Assembly: GCA_964385055.1 (NCBI GenBank)
Contig: CAYLMH010000025.1
Location: 1-20,139 of the forward strand
Direction of reading: 5' to 3'
DNA length: 20,139 bases
Source of the DNA: JACRPI01 sp964385055
Lineage (GTDB): Archaea; Nanobdellota; Nanobdellia; Woesearchaeales; DSVV01
Shown piece after piece: positions 1 to 6,927 of this stretch (the stretch's first letter is position 1; every line of letters starts with the position of its first letter). The position numbers and the translations under genes were made by a program. Under the pieces are notes generated by a model that was not told where the DNA came from, made no database searches, and was given only the letters and a program-made list of their open reading frames with translations.

Positions 1-55
1 GATAGTACGCACGGTTGCGGTCCGTGTGACCGGGGTTCAAATCCTCGCGGGGGCG
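1..55 (+). tRNA. tRNA-Arg(GCG), 3' part, cut by the window edge
   Basis: Only the 3' two thirds is present. The anticodon stem CACGG (10-14) pairs with CCGTG (22-26) around loop TTGCGGT, giving anticodon GCG at 17-19, which reads CGC/CGU arginine codons. The T stem CGGGG (31-35) pairs with CCTCG (43-47) around TTCAAAT. The 3' acceptor strand CGGGGGC (48-54) is followed by discriminator G55. No CCA is encoded. The 5' acceptor strand and most of the D arm lie outside the window. Confidence 0.85.
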
Positions 56-85
56 CTTTATTTCAATTCTAACACAAGCAGAGAA

Positions 86-104
86 TGAATTGAAGCCCAA
101 TTCA
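86..104. repeat. Short hairpin TGAATTG/CAATTCA
   Basis: A 7-bp inverted repeat (86-92 with 98-104) around a 5-nt loop lies in the gap between tRNA-Arg and the next gene. It could trim or end the tRNA transcript. No other function is visible. Confidence 0.35.
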
Positions 105-137
105 GTTGTTACTCTAAAGGAGTATCTGTAGAAAAAA

Positions 138-146
138 TTTATAAAT
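138..146 (+). promoter_or_regulatory. TATA box of the aminoacyl-tRNA synthetase-like gene
   Basis: TTTATAAAT is centred 25 bp before ATG 167. With archaeal initiation about 25 bp downstream of TATA, the transcript would begin at that ATG, which favours 167 over GTG 149. Confidence 0.55.
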
Positions 147-166
147 AAGTGGAAAAATTTTCTTGT

Positions 167-1387
167 ATGGTCTTTAAAGAAGCAGCAGTTGATTATCTTA
201 ACAGAGTAGTACGTACTGAGGAGTTTGTAATCGCAGGGCATACCAGAGTACGAACAAATGTAGGCGTTCTTATATTCGGGAATTATGACGTGATTGCACT
301 TATAGAGGATTTAGAATGCACTAATCTTTCAGAGAGGATTGAATCATTAGAAGGCAGATTGTCAAGCACTGATCCCAAAATAGTGGGAGACACAGTGATG
401 ACATGGTTGAAAGAATATACACCTCAGGAGACGGCGCAGGTTTTAGGAGTATCTGAGCAGGATGTTCTTGAAATTCGTAGAGAGTTTGCTCTCATGTCAA
501 GAAGCCAGCCAATCAAAAAATATAATCTTCGCAATCATTTGCGTGATTATTTGCAAAAACAAAAAGAGGAATACAGCCCGGAAAATCCTCTTCGAGTGAT
601 GATGGGAACAACACCAAGTGGTCCATTGCACATCGCCAACATGTTTACGCTTGCAACAGGTGCAGTAAACGTTCAGCAGGCAGTTGAGCAAGCAGGAATA
701 AGAGATGTGCGCTATATTCTTGGGTACAATGATCTGTTTGCATTAATGAGGGGTCATTCCAATGAAGATATTGAAGAAAGAAAAAGAGTTGTTGAAGAAT
801 TCATTGGAGAAATGCAGAGAGGGTACGGTATTGAAATTTGTTTAGAACCATTTTCAGAACTGCAAAGAACAGACGCGTTTCGGGAAACGTTAGAAGAAGT
901 TGCAAGAAGAAGGTTGTTCCCTGGCGGGTCTGTGAGAGGAGTTGCGGGAGAAATTCTCGTTGCCGAGAGAAACACAGGAAATTTTCGATATATACATGGA
1001 AATATGAACAGAGAAACATTTACAGATGATACTGTAGATTACGTTCCACATACTCTTTTAGATCTCATGGCTTTTCGGGACGCCGCAGATAAAGTAGACG
1101 TCCATATTCTTGGTGGAGATCAGACTCACGCGGGAAAAATTCGAGATCCAGGCCGCTATGTAGGGGGCAAGAATATTGCTTTGTATGTCCCTGGAATAGT
1201 ATTCGGTTCAGATGGGAGAGAGATGCATGTCTCAAATGGAAATGCGATCTCTTTGGATGAAATCAAAGGAGTAAGTGGTTGGTTGGAAAAGATAGTGGAA
1301 CTAGGCAACGCGCCTACGAGATTAATTGGCCAAGTGGAGTATCGATCGTTAATCCCTTCTGGAACAAGACTGTATGGTATCCTGTAA
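167..1387 (+). CDS. Class I aminoacyl-tRNA synthetase-like protein (LysRS-I/TrpRS type catalytic domain)
   Basis: This looks like a class I aminoacyl-tRNA synthetase catalytic domain preceded by about 140 residues of unrecognised sequence. Residues in this entry count from an in-frame GTG at 149; subtract 6 for the preferred ATG. The signature TPSGPLHIAN (about 155-164) matches the HIGH motif in the style of class I lysyl- or tryptophanyl-tRNA synthetases. GGDQTHAGKIRDPGRY and, near 360, EMHVSNGNAISLDEI sit where KMSKS and its trailing GN-IS-L are expected, but the usual lysines are absent. TPQETAQVLGVSEQDVLEI (91-109) resembles a helix-turn-helix. The chain ends about 45 residues after the KMSKS-like loop, so no anticodon-binding domain is present. 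ATG 167 is preferred because a TATA box at 138-146 predicts transcription starting there. It may be a paralogue that activates or moves an amino acid outside normal tRNA charging; its substrate cannot be told from sequence. Confidence 0.6.
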   Translation: MVFKEAAVDYLNRVVRTEEFVIAGHTRVRTNVGVLIFGNYDVIALIEDLECTNLSERIESLEGRLSSTDPKIVGDTVMTWLKEYTPQETAQVLGVSEQDVLEIRREFALMSRSQPIKKYNLRNHLRDYLQKQKEEYSPENPLRVMMGTTPSGPLHIANMFTLATGAVNVQQAVEQAGIRDVRYILGYNDLFALMRGHSNEDIEERKRVVEEFIGEMQRGYGIEICLEPFSELQRTDAFRETLEEVARRRLFPGGSVRGVAGEILVAERNTGNFRYIHGNMNRETFTDDTVDYVPHTLLDLMAFRDAADKVDVHILGGDQTHAGKIRDPGRYVGGKNIALYVPGIVFGSDGREMHVSNGNAISLDEIKGVSGWLEKIVELGNAPTRLIGQVEYRSLIPSGTRLYGIL

Positions 1388-1419
1388 GAAGTTTGTAAAT
1401 TCTAGGAACAACCGCAAAC

Positions 1420-1440
1420 AATATAAGTCTTTAATGTAAA
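1420..1440 (+). promoter_or_regulatory. Promoter of ppiC with SD-like GGTGAT
   Basis: Two TATA candidates occur, ATATAAG (1421-1427) and TTTAATGT (1430-1437), the second centred about 25 bp before ATG 1459. AGGTGAT at 1449-1455 matches the archaeal anti-SD and lies 3 nt before the start, so a short leader is possible. Confidence 0.4.
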
Positions 1441-1458
1441 ACAATCTCAGGTGATCTC

Positions 1459-1737
1459 ATGGCAACAAAAGAAATTCGAGCAAGTCATATTTTAGTGAAA
1501 GATCAGAAAGAAGCGCAGGAAATTTGCGAAAAGTGCAAAGCAGGAGCGGATTTTGCCTACATGGCAGAAAAATACAGTAAATGTCCAAGCGCAAAGAAAG
1601 GCGGAGATCTTGGAACATTTGGAAAAGGACAAATGGTTCCCGCGTTTGAACGCGCAGCGTTTGCGTTAAATGTCGGCGAAGTCTCAGCAGTTGTTCCAAC
1701 ACAATTTGGTTTTCATATTATTAAAAGAACTGCTTGA
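1459..1737 (+). CDS. ppiC: Parvulin-type peptidyl-prolyl cis-trans isomerase
   Basis: A 92-residue single-domain parvulin that would speed cis-trans isomerisation of peptidyl-proline bonds during folding. The family pattern is clear from end to end: IRASHILVKD at the N terminus, GADFAYMAEKYSKCPSAKKGGDLG in the middle, GQMVPAFERAAFAL and the C-terminal VPTQFGFHIIK with the conserved histidine. The length equals that of stand-alone PpiC and Pin4-like proteins. There is no signal peptide, so it should be cytoplasmic. Two cysteines (in EICEKCKAG) form a CxxC-like pair not required by the family. The gene stands alone 71 bp after the synthetase-like gene and is followed by a T-rich tract. An SD-like GGTGA just before the ATG fixes the start. 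Confidence 0.93.
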   Translation: MATKEIRASHILVKDQKEAQEICEKCKAGADFAYMAEKYSKCPSAKKGGDLGTFGKGQMVPAFERAAFALNVGEVSAVVPTQFGFHIIKRTA

Positions 1738-1762
1738 CTTTTTTATTTTCTACTTTTTCCTA
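1738..1762 (+). terminator. T-rich terminator after ppiC
   Basis: Several T runs (TTTTTT, TTTT, TTTTT) follow the ppiC stop directly, as in oligo-T dependent archaeal termination. Confidence 0.45.
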
Positions 1763-1805
1763 TTTTCTAACTAATTTCATAATTTTTAATCGCACTTCCA
1801 ATAAA

Positions 1806-1843
1806 GACCCCAATTTTTCTTTCAGAAAAATTGGGTCCCCCTG
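1806..1843 (-). repeat. GGGGGACCC hairpin repeat, copy A
   Basis: On the minus strand it reads CAGGGGGACCC followed by a hairpin. A perfect 12-bp stem CCCAATTTTTCT (1809-1820) pairs with AGAAAAATTGGG (1824-1835) over loop TTC. The CAGGGGGACCC edge and the GGGGT that closes the hairpin are shared with copies at 1931 and 9041, while the stem sequence differs. Confidence 0.6.
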
Positions 1844-1908
1844 GCAATAAAGCAGTAAGGCGATTCAAAAAATAGCAAGACGATTATTAGCCAAACAAAA
1901 GAGAAAAT

Positions 1909-1973
1909 ACACGCACGAGCAAAACCCAAATGTCAGGGGGACCCATTGCACAAAAGTGCAATGGGGTTATTAT
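1909..1973 (+). repeat. GGGGGACCC hairpin repeat, copy B
   Basis: ACACGCACGAGC (1909-1920) leads to TGTCAGGGGGACCC (1931-1944) and a perfect hairpin CCCATTGCAC (1942-1951) AAAA GTGCAATGGG (1956-1965), then GTTATTAT. Copy C at 9019-9076 shares the upstream ACACGC(A/G)CGAGC block, the GGGGGACCCATTGC edge and the closing AATGGGGTTA. Copy A lies 65 bp away in the opposite orientation. Confidence 0.65.
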
Positions 1974-2021
1974 TGAAAAAAAAGACTAATTTTACATCAA
2001 ATAAATCTAGAACAAAAAAAC

Positions 2022-2501
2022 CTAATGACAAACCTTCAATCCTTTCTTCATCAAATATTTCTGATGATATTCTTCAGCAGGATAAAATAGAGTCGCAGGA
2101 GCTATCTCTGTCACAATCTTCTCCCGAATTTTCTTTTGTATATCATCCATAGAACTCAAAGCAGTTTTCTTCTGCTCCTCACCATAATAGAAAATCACAG
2201 ACTTATACTGCGTTCCGACATCAGGACCTTGTCTGTTCAATGTCGTTGGATCATGACACTTCCAAAAAACAGAAAGCAAGTCAGCATAAGAAATAACAGC
2301 AGAATCAAAAACAACCTGCACCACTTCAACATGCCCTGTTTCATCGCTACAAACATCGTGATACGTCGGATTTTTGAGCGTACCGCCCATGTAACCAACA
2401 GTAGTGGAAACAACGCCTTTCAACGTTCGAAAAGCTTCTTCAACGCTCCAGAAGCAACCTGCACCAAATGTCGCAGTTTCTAATTTCTTCTTCTTTTCCA
2501 T
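2022..2501 (-). CDS. msrA: Peptide methionine sulfoxide reductase MsrA
   Basis: MsrA reduces the S-epimer of methionine sulfoxide in proteins, repairing oxidative damage. The catalytic motif GCFW is at residues 15-18 (Cys16 nucleophile), followed by the family landmarks VGYMGG, NPTYHDVCSDETGHVEVV and FWKCHDPTTLNRQGPDVGTQYKS; near the C terminus come PAEEYHQKYL and a last Cys that could serve as resolving thiol. At 159 residues it is an ordinary cytoplasmic MsrA. The upstream PHP gene ends at 2514; an in-frame TTG touches that stop at 2513, but ATG 2501 starts the conserved domain directly and is preferred. The tight spacing means msrA is read with the PHP gene as a two-gene operon. No MsrB partner is seen here. 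Confidence 0.95.
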   Translation of the reverse strand: MEKKKKLETATFGAGCFWSVEEAFRTLKGVVSTTVGYMGGTLKNPTYHDVCSDETGHVEVVQVVFDSAVISYADLLSVFWKCHDPTTLNRQGPDVGTQYKSVIFYYGEEQKKTALSSMDDIQKKIREKIVTEIAPATLFYPAEEYHQKYLMKKGLKVCH

Positions 2502-2513
2502 GTCTCTTCCCAA

Positions 2514-3524
2514 TCACAACTCTTTTTTCATCAGCTTAGAAAATTTTTGAAACAATACAGGTTTCTGAATAGCAGGATAGCCACGAAACTCAAGTTCAGA
2601 AGAGAGTGCTGCAAGTCCGCGAGTAAGTCCTTTTCTCTGTTCTTTTCGTTTTTCAGGACCAAGTTTTTGCTGCAAAATTTTCTTCGTTGTTCGCAAAGGC
2701 ATTTTCACACTAAGTTCATACTGCGTCTGCATCGTTGGTTTAAAGTAACGTAAATGACAAGAAGCAATCTTCGCAACAGACAACGGCCGTTGGTAAAATT
2801 TTGCCTCAGAACCAACAACAGACGTTTTCTTGCGTTTGATCGCATGCAAAACTTCTTCAACAGTGGAACCTTCAGAAACAGTCACCACACTCCCTAGAGA
2901 ACCAAGAGTATGGGCGTCACTTCCTCCAATAGTCGCTTTATTTAATTCTTCAGCCCAGTCAACTGCGCAGTGATTCATATGTCGCAGATTTGCGCCGCAA
3001 ATAACTTCAACGCCATGCAATGACTTCAAAACTTTTTTGTCCACAAATCCACGTTCCATCGCAGAAATAAAACTAAAGCGTTTTGGAAACGCGAAAGGAT
3101 GCGCAGGTGCAATGACGCAGTTATAATCCTTTGTCATATCCAATAAATCCGTGACGCTGACTTTTGTCGCAAGATTCGGATTTCCTCCTCGGGAATCTTT
3201 GATGTGCGTGTTAAAGAAATCCTGTAGTTCATCGTGGGAATAAAAGTACGTCAAGACATGCGCCATTTCTTTTGTCGTGATTTCAAGTCCAGGAACAACG
3301 AGAAGATCAGGATTATCCTGTGCTAATTTGATGTTTCCCGCAACTTCATTATGGTCAGTCAATGCCAATCCAATTCCTTGTTTTCGCGCCTTTTTTGCGA
3401 TAGTAGTAATAGGCGTTGTCGTGTCAGAATATTCAGAATGATTATGCATGTCGACAGCGCTGTATCCTTCTTGAAGGATGCTCGAATGCTGCGGTTTTTG
3501 GAATGTGACCGATCGCCAGTTCAT
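2514..3524 (-). CDS. PHP-domain metal-dependent phosphoesterase
   Basis: The N-terminal two thirds is a PHP domain, a trinuclear-metal phosphoesterase fold. Metal-ligand motifs appear in order: MHNHSEYSD (His27, His29), LTDHNE (Asp57, His58), PGLEITT (Glu81), MAHVL (His89), APAHPF (about 138-143) and GGSDAH (about 200). The last 100 residues are basic and do not resemble a polymerase or HisK, so this is a stand-alone PHP protein of the YciV/TrpH type. The substrate may be a nucleotide or an oligonucleotide end, but cannot be fixed from sequence. A TATA box at 3547-3555, 27 bp from the ATG, implies a leaderless transcript that continues into msrA. Confidence 0.85.
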   Translation of the reverse strand: MNWRSVTFQKPQHSSILQEGYSAVDMHNHSEYSDTTTPITTIAKKARKQGIGLALTDHNEVAGNIKLAQDNPDLLVVPGLEITTKEMAHVLTYFYSHDELQDFFNTHIKDSRGGNPNLATKVSVTDLLDMTKDYNCVIAPAHPFAFPKRFSFISAMERGFVDKKVLKSLHGVEVICGANLRHMNHCAVDWAEELNKATIGGSDAHTLGSLGSVVTVSEGSTVEEVLHAIKRKKTSVVGSEAKFYQRPLSVAKIASCHLRYFKPTMQTQYELSVKMPLRTTKKILQQKLGPEKRKEQRKGLTRGLAALSSELEFRGYPAIQKPVLFQKFSKLMKKEL

Positions 3525-3546
3525 TATGCCTTCTAAAGAAACTGAC

Positions 3547-3555
3547 TTTATAAAG
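3547..3555 (-). promoter_or_regulatory. TATA box of the PHP-msrA operon
   Basis: TTTATAAAG is centred about 27 bp before the start codon at 3524 on the minus strand. Confidence 0.55.
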
Positions 3556-3634
3556 TTTTAGAGCAGTGTTCACAAAGAACCATATTCACGGACCACATTA
3601 ATTAACTACTAATTAGTGATAAATAAGCGAAAAC

Positions 3635-3644
3635 TATATAAATA
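3635..3644 (+). promoter_or_regulatory. TATA box of the 81-residue gene, with leader hairpin
   Basis: TATATAAATA predicts a start near 3666 and a leader of about 50 nt. The leader holds an 8-bp hairpin, AAGCTTCC (3674-3681) with GGAAGTTT (3687-3694), one pair being G-T. This contrasts with the leaderless neighbours. Confidence 0.45.
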
Positions 3645-3717
3645 AGCGGTTTTAGAGAGGATATAAGGCATCAAAGCTTCCTTTAAGGAAGTTTCAAAAA
3701 GATGTCTCGATGACAAA

Positions 3718-3963
3718 ATGACAGGAACTAAAGATAGAACGGGCGACATAAGAACTGGACATTGGTCTGGAGAAATAAGTGCTTTTGCATTAGATGAACA
3801 AGCGGTTTTAGTAGATAGTATGCCTGTCGTAGTAGAAGATTCTCTGGGAGTGTATAAATTATCGAGAGCTCAACTAACTGATGGAAACTTGCAAGTTCCT
3901 TATGACTTAGCGCAACCAAGAGTAGTAAGACCTTTAAGGGCAGTCGCAGTACTATACAAGTAA
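3718..3963 (+). CDS. Small hypothetical protein, 81 residues
   Basis: I do not recognise this protein. It is soluble with no signal peptide, cysteine or membrane segment. The middle, ISAFALDEQAVLVDSMPVVVEDSLGVYKL, alternates as beta strands would, suggesting a small beta-rich fold. Support for it being real: a good TATA box at 3635, no longer ORF on either strand, and a gap of only 45 bp to the next gene with its own TATA box. There are no obvious operon partners. Confidence is limited by its size and lack of a recognised family. Confidence 0.5.
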   Translation: MTGTKDRTGDIRTGHWSGEISAFALDEQAVLVDSMPVVVEDSLGVYKLSRAQLTDGNLQVPYDLAQPRVVRPLRAVAVLYK

Positions 3964-3974
3964 ATCATCTATAC

Positions 3975-3984
3975 TTTTAAAAAT
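3975..3984 (+). promoter_or_regulatory. TATA box of the lysozyme-like gene
   Basis: TTTTAAAAAT is centred about 29 bp before ATG 4009. Confidence 0.5.
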
Positions 3985-4008
3985 AACAACACAAAACAAG
4001 GTATAACA

Positions 4009-4788
4009 ATGAACAAAACAGACAAAAGAATGCTCGTTACAGGAATTGTTGTGGCAGAACTATTTGGAGTTACTTATTTTGCAACAAACACACAATCAGA
4101 AATTCTTCTTGATGCCTTAAAAACTCCTATCGCAGAAGAGAATCCTTACCAAACTCCTGACCTCAGTAATCCTGATAAGCTTCCTCCAGTCTATACAGCG
4201 TTTGCTGAGCAGTATAAGCCAGAGCTTGTCGCTGCAAGTAAGGAATATAATGTGCCTGTTGAAATGATTGTTGGCGCGATTGTTGAGGAAAATGCGAGCA
4301 GAACACTTCTTGAAGACTGGAAAGATAAAGTGGCATTGACATGGAATGCGTGTGTTCCGTTCTCTTTTGAAATCGATCCAAGTCTTGGTATTGGTCAGGT
4401 AAACGTGAGTACCGCAGCGTATCTTGGAGAGAAATATTGGCATCAGGATACAGAAAGAGTATCTATTGAACAAGATTTGCTAAATCCTAAAGAAAGTATA
4501 GATTACATTGCAATGGCTCTTGCAGATATTATGCATCGCCCAAACAGAACAACAGAGGGACATATTTTTGACAACCCGCATCTTGTTTCCATTATTGGTA
4601 CAGAATATGTTCGGGGACCAACAAATAGTCCGCTTGCATCTGCGCAACCAACATCTGCAGGAACATTCTATACATGGACTGTTTCTAACATTCCCGCGAT
4701 TCGTCTTTTCGGAGAAGATGCGCAAATTACAAGTGAACAGCAAGACAAATTACGAACGTACGGAAAGACAGCAAAATATGTAGAGTAA
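4009..4788 (+). CDS. Membrane-anchored lysozyme/lytic transglycosylase-like protein
   Basis: A 259-residue protein with one N-terminal hydrophobic segment (about 9-25, MLVTGIVVAELFGVTYFA), so the rest should face outside. The body resembles the SLT/goose-lysozyme fold: YKPELVAASKEYNVPVEMIVGAIVEENASR places a likely catalytic glutamate (Glu93 or Glu94) at the end of a helix, and SLGIGQVNVSTA (126-136) matches the G-x-x-Q motif that lines the active site. The segment LLNPKESIDYIAMALADI fits the next conserved helix. These enzymes cut the glycan strand of peptidoglycan, which archaea lack, so the target may be a bacterial neighbour or another glycan. It converges on the DNA ligase gene with 1 bp between stops. 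The fold assignment rests on motifs alone. Confidence 0.65.
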   Translation: MNKTDKRMLVTGIVVAELFGVTYFATNTQSEILLDALKTPIAEENPYQTPDLSNPDKLPPVYTAFAEQYKPELVAASKEYNVPVEMIVGAIVEENASRTLLEDWKDKVALTWNACVPFSFEIDPSLGIGQVNVSTAAYLGEKYWHQDTERVSIEQDLLNPKESIDYIAMALADIMHRPNRTTEGHIFDNPHLVSIIGTEYVRGPTNSPLASAQPTSAGTFYTWTVSNIPAIRLFGEDAQITSEQQDKLRTYGKTAKYVE

Positions 4789-4789
4789 A

Positions 4790-6628
4790 TTATTCCTTTC
4801 TTCCTCTCTGCTCCTTATACAACTCTTCAACCTGTTCTAATGTTGAGCAATCATGCACTCCTCGATCTTCACGAAGTCGAATAAATCGGGGAAACCGCAA
4901 CGCATATCCAGAACTATATGACGGACTTTTTTGAATTTCTTCATAATGCACTTCAATAATAATCTTCGGATGCAATTTCACTTCTTTTCCCTTTTGTTCA
5001 AGAATATCATCCTTTAAAATATCAGTAAAATGCTGAAACGTCACGCCTTCTCCTTCAAGTTCTTTAATCCCTGTTCCTACTTTTCCAATCTCCAGTAAAT
5101 TGCCTTCTTCATCGCGAACAGCAACAGTAAAACTGGTCAGCCAACTGCTTCGTTTTCCTTCGCCCCAGTCTGCACCAACAATCGCGACATCAAGGCTTTC
5201 CATCACAGGTTTTACTTTGACACCAAAGCCAACTCTGCTTCCTGGTTTGTACACTGCTTCAAGATTTTTGACCATGATCCCTTCATTGCCTTTATCCAAA
5301 GACTCATTATAGAATTTCGTCGCTTCATCTTTCTTATCAGTAATCATAATTCTGGACAAAACAATAACGCGATCTTTTGGGTGGACAATTTTGTTCAATA
5401 TTGCGCGTCGTTCATGGAACGGTTTGTCAATCGTGCTTTTTCCATTATAATAAAGAACATCAAACACATTAATCTCAACAGGTAATTTCTTCACCGCTTC
5501 TTCAATGTCATATTTCCGTCGAATGCGTTGTGAAATCTGTTGAAACGCGACGTATTGTGTTGTTTTTGGATTAAACCCCACCACTTCAGAATCAAAAATA
5601 CAGTTCTCGCATTTGACGTGCTTGCGAACAGCGTCCACAACATCAGGAAATTGTTTCGTGACTTCTTCAAAGTTTCTCGTATATAGCTTAATTTTGTCAC
5701 CAACAACGTGACATTCAATTCTGAAGCCATCATATTTGTACTCAAACGCAGCAGGTTTGCCAACGATAGCAAATGCGTCATCAATGTCTTTTGCTTTTTG
5801 GTAGAGCATCACTTGCACAGGGCGGAAAGGTTCAATGTCAAGAGAAAGCAATCCTTTGTATCCTTTTTCTCGTGCAAGAGCAAGAATTTCTCCGAAATCA
5901 TTGGTCATGTTGTAGCCATGATCAAGCGCGACAATGAGTTTGTTATACATTTCCCTTGCAAGAAGTTCCGTTGGAAAAAACAATTTTTCTTTTTTGTCAA
6001 TCTTGTCAATTTCTTCAATCTGTTCGATCTTCTTGCATTTCGCTTCATCAATTTCCTTTGCGTCATCAAAGAGCTGCACAAATCGAGGGAAACACGCCCA
6101 GGCGATTGCGTCGCGCAGTGTCCCTTGTCCGATGCCGACACGCATTTGTTCGAGCGCTGTACGAATAATGTATTTTGCTTCAGTGGGAGACGCGCTAGTC
6201 AATAATTCCGCAAGAAGCTGCACTTTTTGTTCCACAGATCCTTCGCCAGAAACAGTGGCGAGTTTCTGAAGATTCGCGAATACTTTTGTAACAGTAAGTT
6301 TATGAGAAAAGAGCGTCGCTTGTTTTTTCTTTGCGATGTGTTTTTCTGCGACTAAACCTAAATCTCCTGTTTTTCTAAATTCATCTTCAAGTTTGTCTGG
6401 AGTCATTCCTGTTGCGACAGCGATTGCTTTCACTGCGTATTTTGCAGCAACACCTATCTTTTCTTCGCTCCATTCAGGAAAGATTCTGCCGTTGAGGAGA
6501 AGTGTTATTTTGTGTGCTTCATCAGCTTTTGTTTCAGAAAGAAGTTCTGCGACGATTGCGGTCTTTTCCAGGCGTTTGCTTGTTTTGCCCAGTCTTTCAT
6601 ACACTTCGACAAGGGTTGAGTAGTCCAT
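4790..6628 (-). CDS. lig: ATP-dependent DNA ligase, archaeal type
   Basis: A 612-residue replicative and repair ligase that seals nicks after Okazaki fragment processing. Domains in order: N-terminal DNA-binding domain (about 1-240, with QMRVGIGQGTLRDAIAWA), adenylation domain starting at FEYKYDGFRIE with the adenylated lysine Lys298 in motif I, then FDSEVVGF, VFDVLYYNG, EGIMVKN (motif IV) and VKVKPV (motif V), and a C-terminal OB domain ending in PRFIRLREDRG. Length and motif order match archaeal Lig enzymes. A Lys/Glu/Ile/Asp-rich insert (about 190-215, IEQIEEIDKIDKKEK) is likely a surface linker. Leaderless start: TATA TTTATATAAG at 6651-6660. Confidence 0.97.
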   Translation of the reverse strand: MDYSTLVEVYERLGKTSKRLEKTAIVAELLSETKADEAHKITLLLNGRIFPEWSEEKIGVAAKYAVKAIAVATGMTPDKLEDEFRKTGDLGLVAEKHIAKKKQATLFSHKLTVTKVFANLQKLATVSGEGSVEQKVQLLAELLTSASPTEAKYIIRTALEQMRVGIGQGTLRDAIAWACFPRFVQLFDDAKEIDEAKCKKIEQIEEIDKIDKKEKLFFPTELLAREMYNKLIVALDHGYNMTNDFGEILALAREKGYKGLLSLDIEPFRPVQVMLYQKAKDIDDAFAIVGKPAAFEYKYDGFRIECHVVGDKIKLYTRNFEEVTKQFPDVVDAVRKHVKCENCIFDSEVVGFNPKTTQYVAFQQISQRIRRKYDIEEAVKKLPVEINVFDVLYYNGKSTIDKPFHERRAILNKIVHPKDRVIVLSRIMITDKKDEATKFYNESLDKGNEGIMVKNLEAVYKPGSRVGFGVKVKPVMESLDVAIVGADWGEGKRSSWLTSFTVAVRDEEGNLLEIGKVGTGIKELEGEGVTFQHFTDILKDDILEQKGKEVKLHPKIIIEVHYEEIQKSPSYSSGYALRFPRFIRLREDRGVHDCSTLEQVEELYKEQRGRKE

Positions 6629-6650
6629 GGGATTGTTTGTATTGTTTTGT

Positions 6651-6660
6651 TTTATATAAG
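6651..6660 (-). promoter_or_regulatory. TATA box of the DNA ligase gene
   Basis: On the minus strand CTTATATAAA is centred 27 bp before the start codon at 6628. Confidence 0.55.
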
Positions 6661-6680
6661 TTTTGGAAAACTTGAGTTAT

Positions 6681-6731
6681 AGTGAATTGCTTTAATAATC
6701 AGAGCTTTGTCCATTCGAAAAGCAATTCACT
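6681..6731. repeat. 13-bp inverted repeat upstream of ligase
   Basis: AGTGAATTGCTTT (6681-6693) is a perfect inverse of AAAGCAATTCACT (6719-6731), with a 25-nt loop. It lies upstream of the ligase TATA box and could be an operator, a cruciform, or a hairpin in an unrecognised transcript. Confidence 0.5.
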
Positions 6732-6749
6732 TATTATGGGAAAACTGAT

Positions 6750-6785
6750 AAACATTAATCTTAAAAGTACCGAAAATTAATGTTT
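6750..6785. repeat. 10-bp inverted repeat AAACATTAAT/ATTAATGTTT
   Basis: The arms at 6750-6759 and 6776-6785 pair perfectly. The right arm contains the ATG of the small ORF at 6780. Confidence 0.4.
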
Positions 6786-6902
6786 TCTCATATAACCACT
6801 ACATTTCTCAAGACACTCGTCGAAGAAAAAATATACCTCGTTGATTTTAAAAAAGTTAACCACTACATTATCCGCCCCTCTCAACAAATTCATAACCCTT
6901 AA
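6780..6902 (+). CDS. Possible 40-residue small ORF
   Basis: ATG 6780 opens a 40-residue frame that ends at TAA 6900-6902, 25 bp before the RibL-like gene. The product, beginning MFSHITTTFLKTLVEEKIY, is not recognised. Two copies of TAACCACTACATT (6793-6805 and 6857-6869) lie inside it in different frames, which argues for a DNA or RNA role as much as for a protein. No TATA box is properly spaced. It may be only the untranslated stretch between two genes. Confidence 0.2.
   Translation: MFSHITTTFLKTLVEEKIYLVDFKKVNHYIIRPSQQIHNP
6793..6869. repeat. Direct repeat TAACCACTACATT, two copies 64 bp apart
   Basis: Identical 13-mers sit at 6793-6805 and 6857-6869. They flank an A-rich stretch and have no counterpart elsewhere in the window that I noticed. 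Confidence 0.5.
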
Positions 6903-6906
6903 ATAG
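6898..6906 (+). promoter_or_regulatory. TATA box of the RibL-like gene
   Basis: CTTAAATAG is centred 26 bp before ATG 6928. The out-of-frame ATG at 6924 lies in the same place but does not open this reading frame. Confidence 0.5.
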
Positions 6907-6927
6907 CTCCAATAACTCCATCAATGC

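Noticed and set aside
149..166. GTG start of the synthetase-like gene
   Set aside because: It sits 3 bp after the TATA box, so it would not be in the transcript.
1946..2152. 68-residue plus-strand frame
   Set aside because: It begins in a repeat hairpin and overlaps the 3' end of msrA on the other strand.
2136..2483. 115-residue frame opposite msrA
   Set aside because: It is a shadow of the well-supported MsrA coding sequence.
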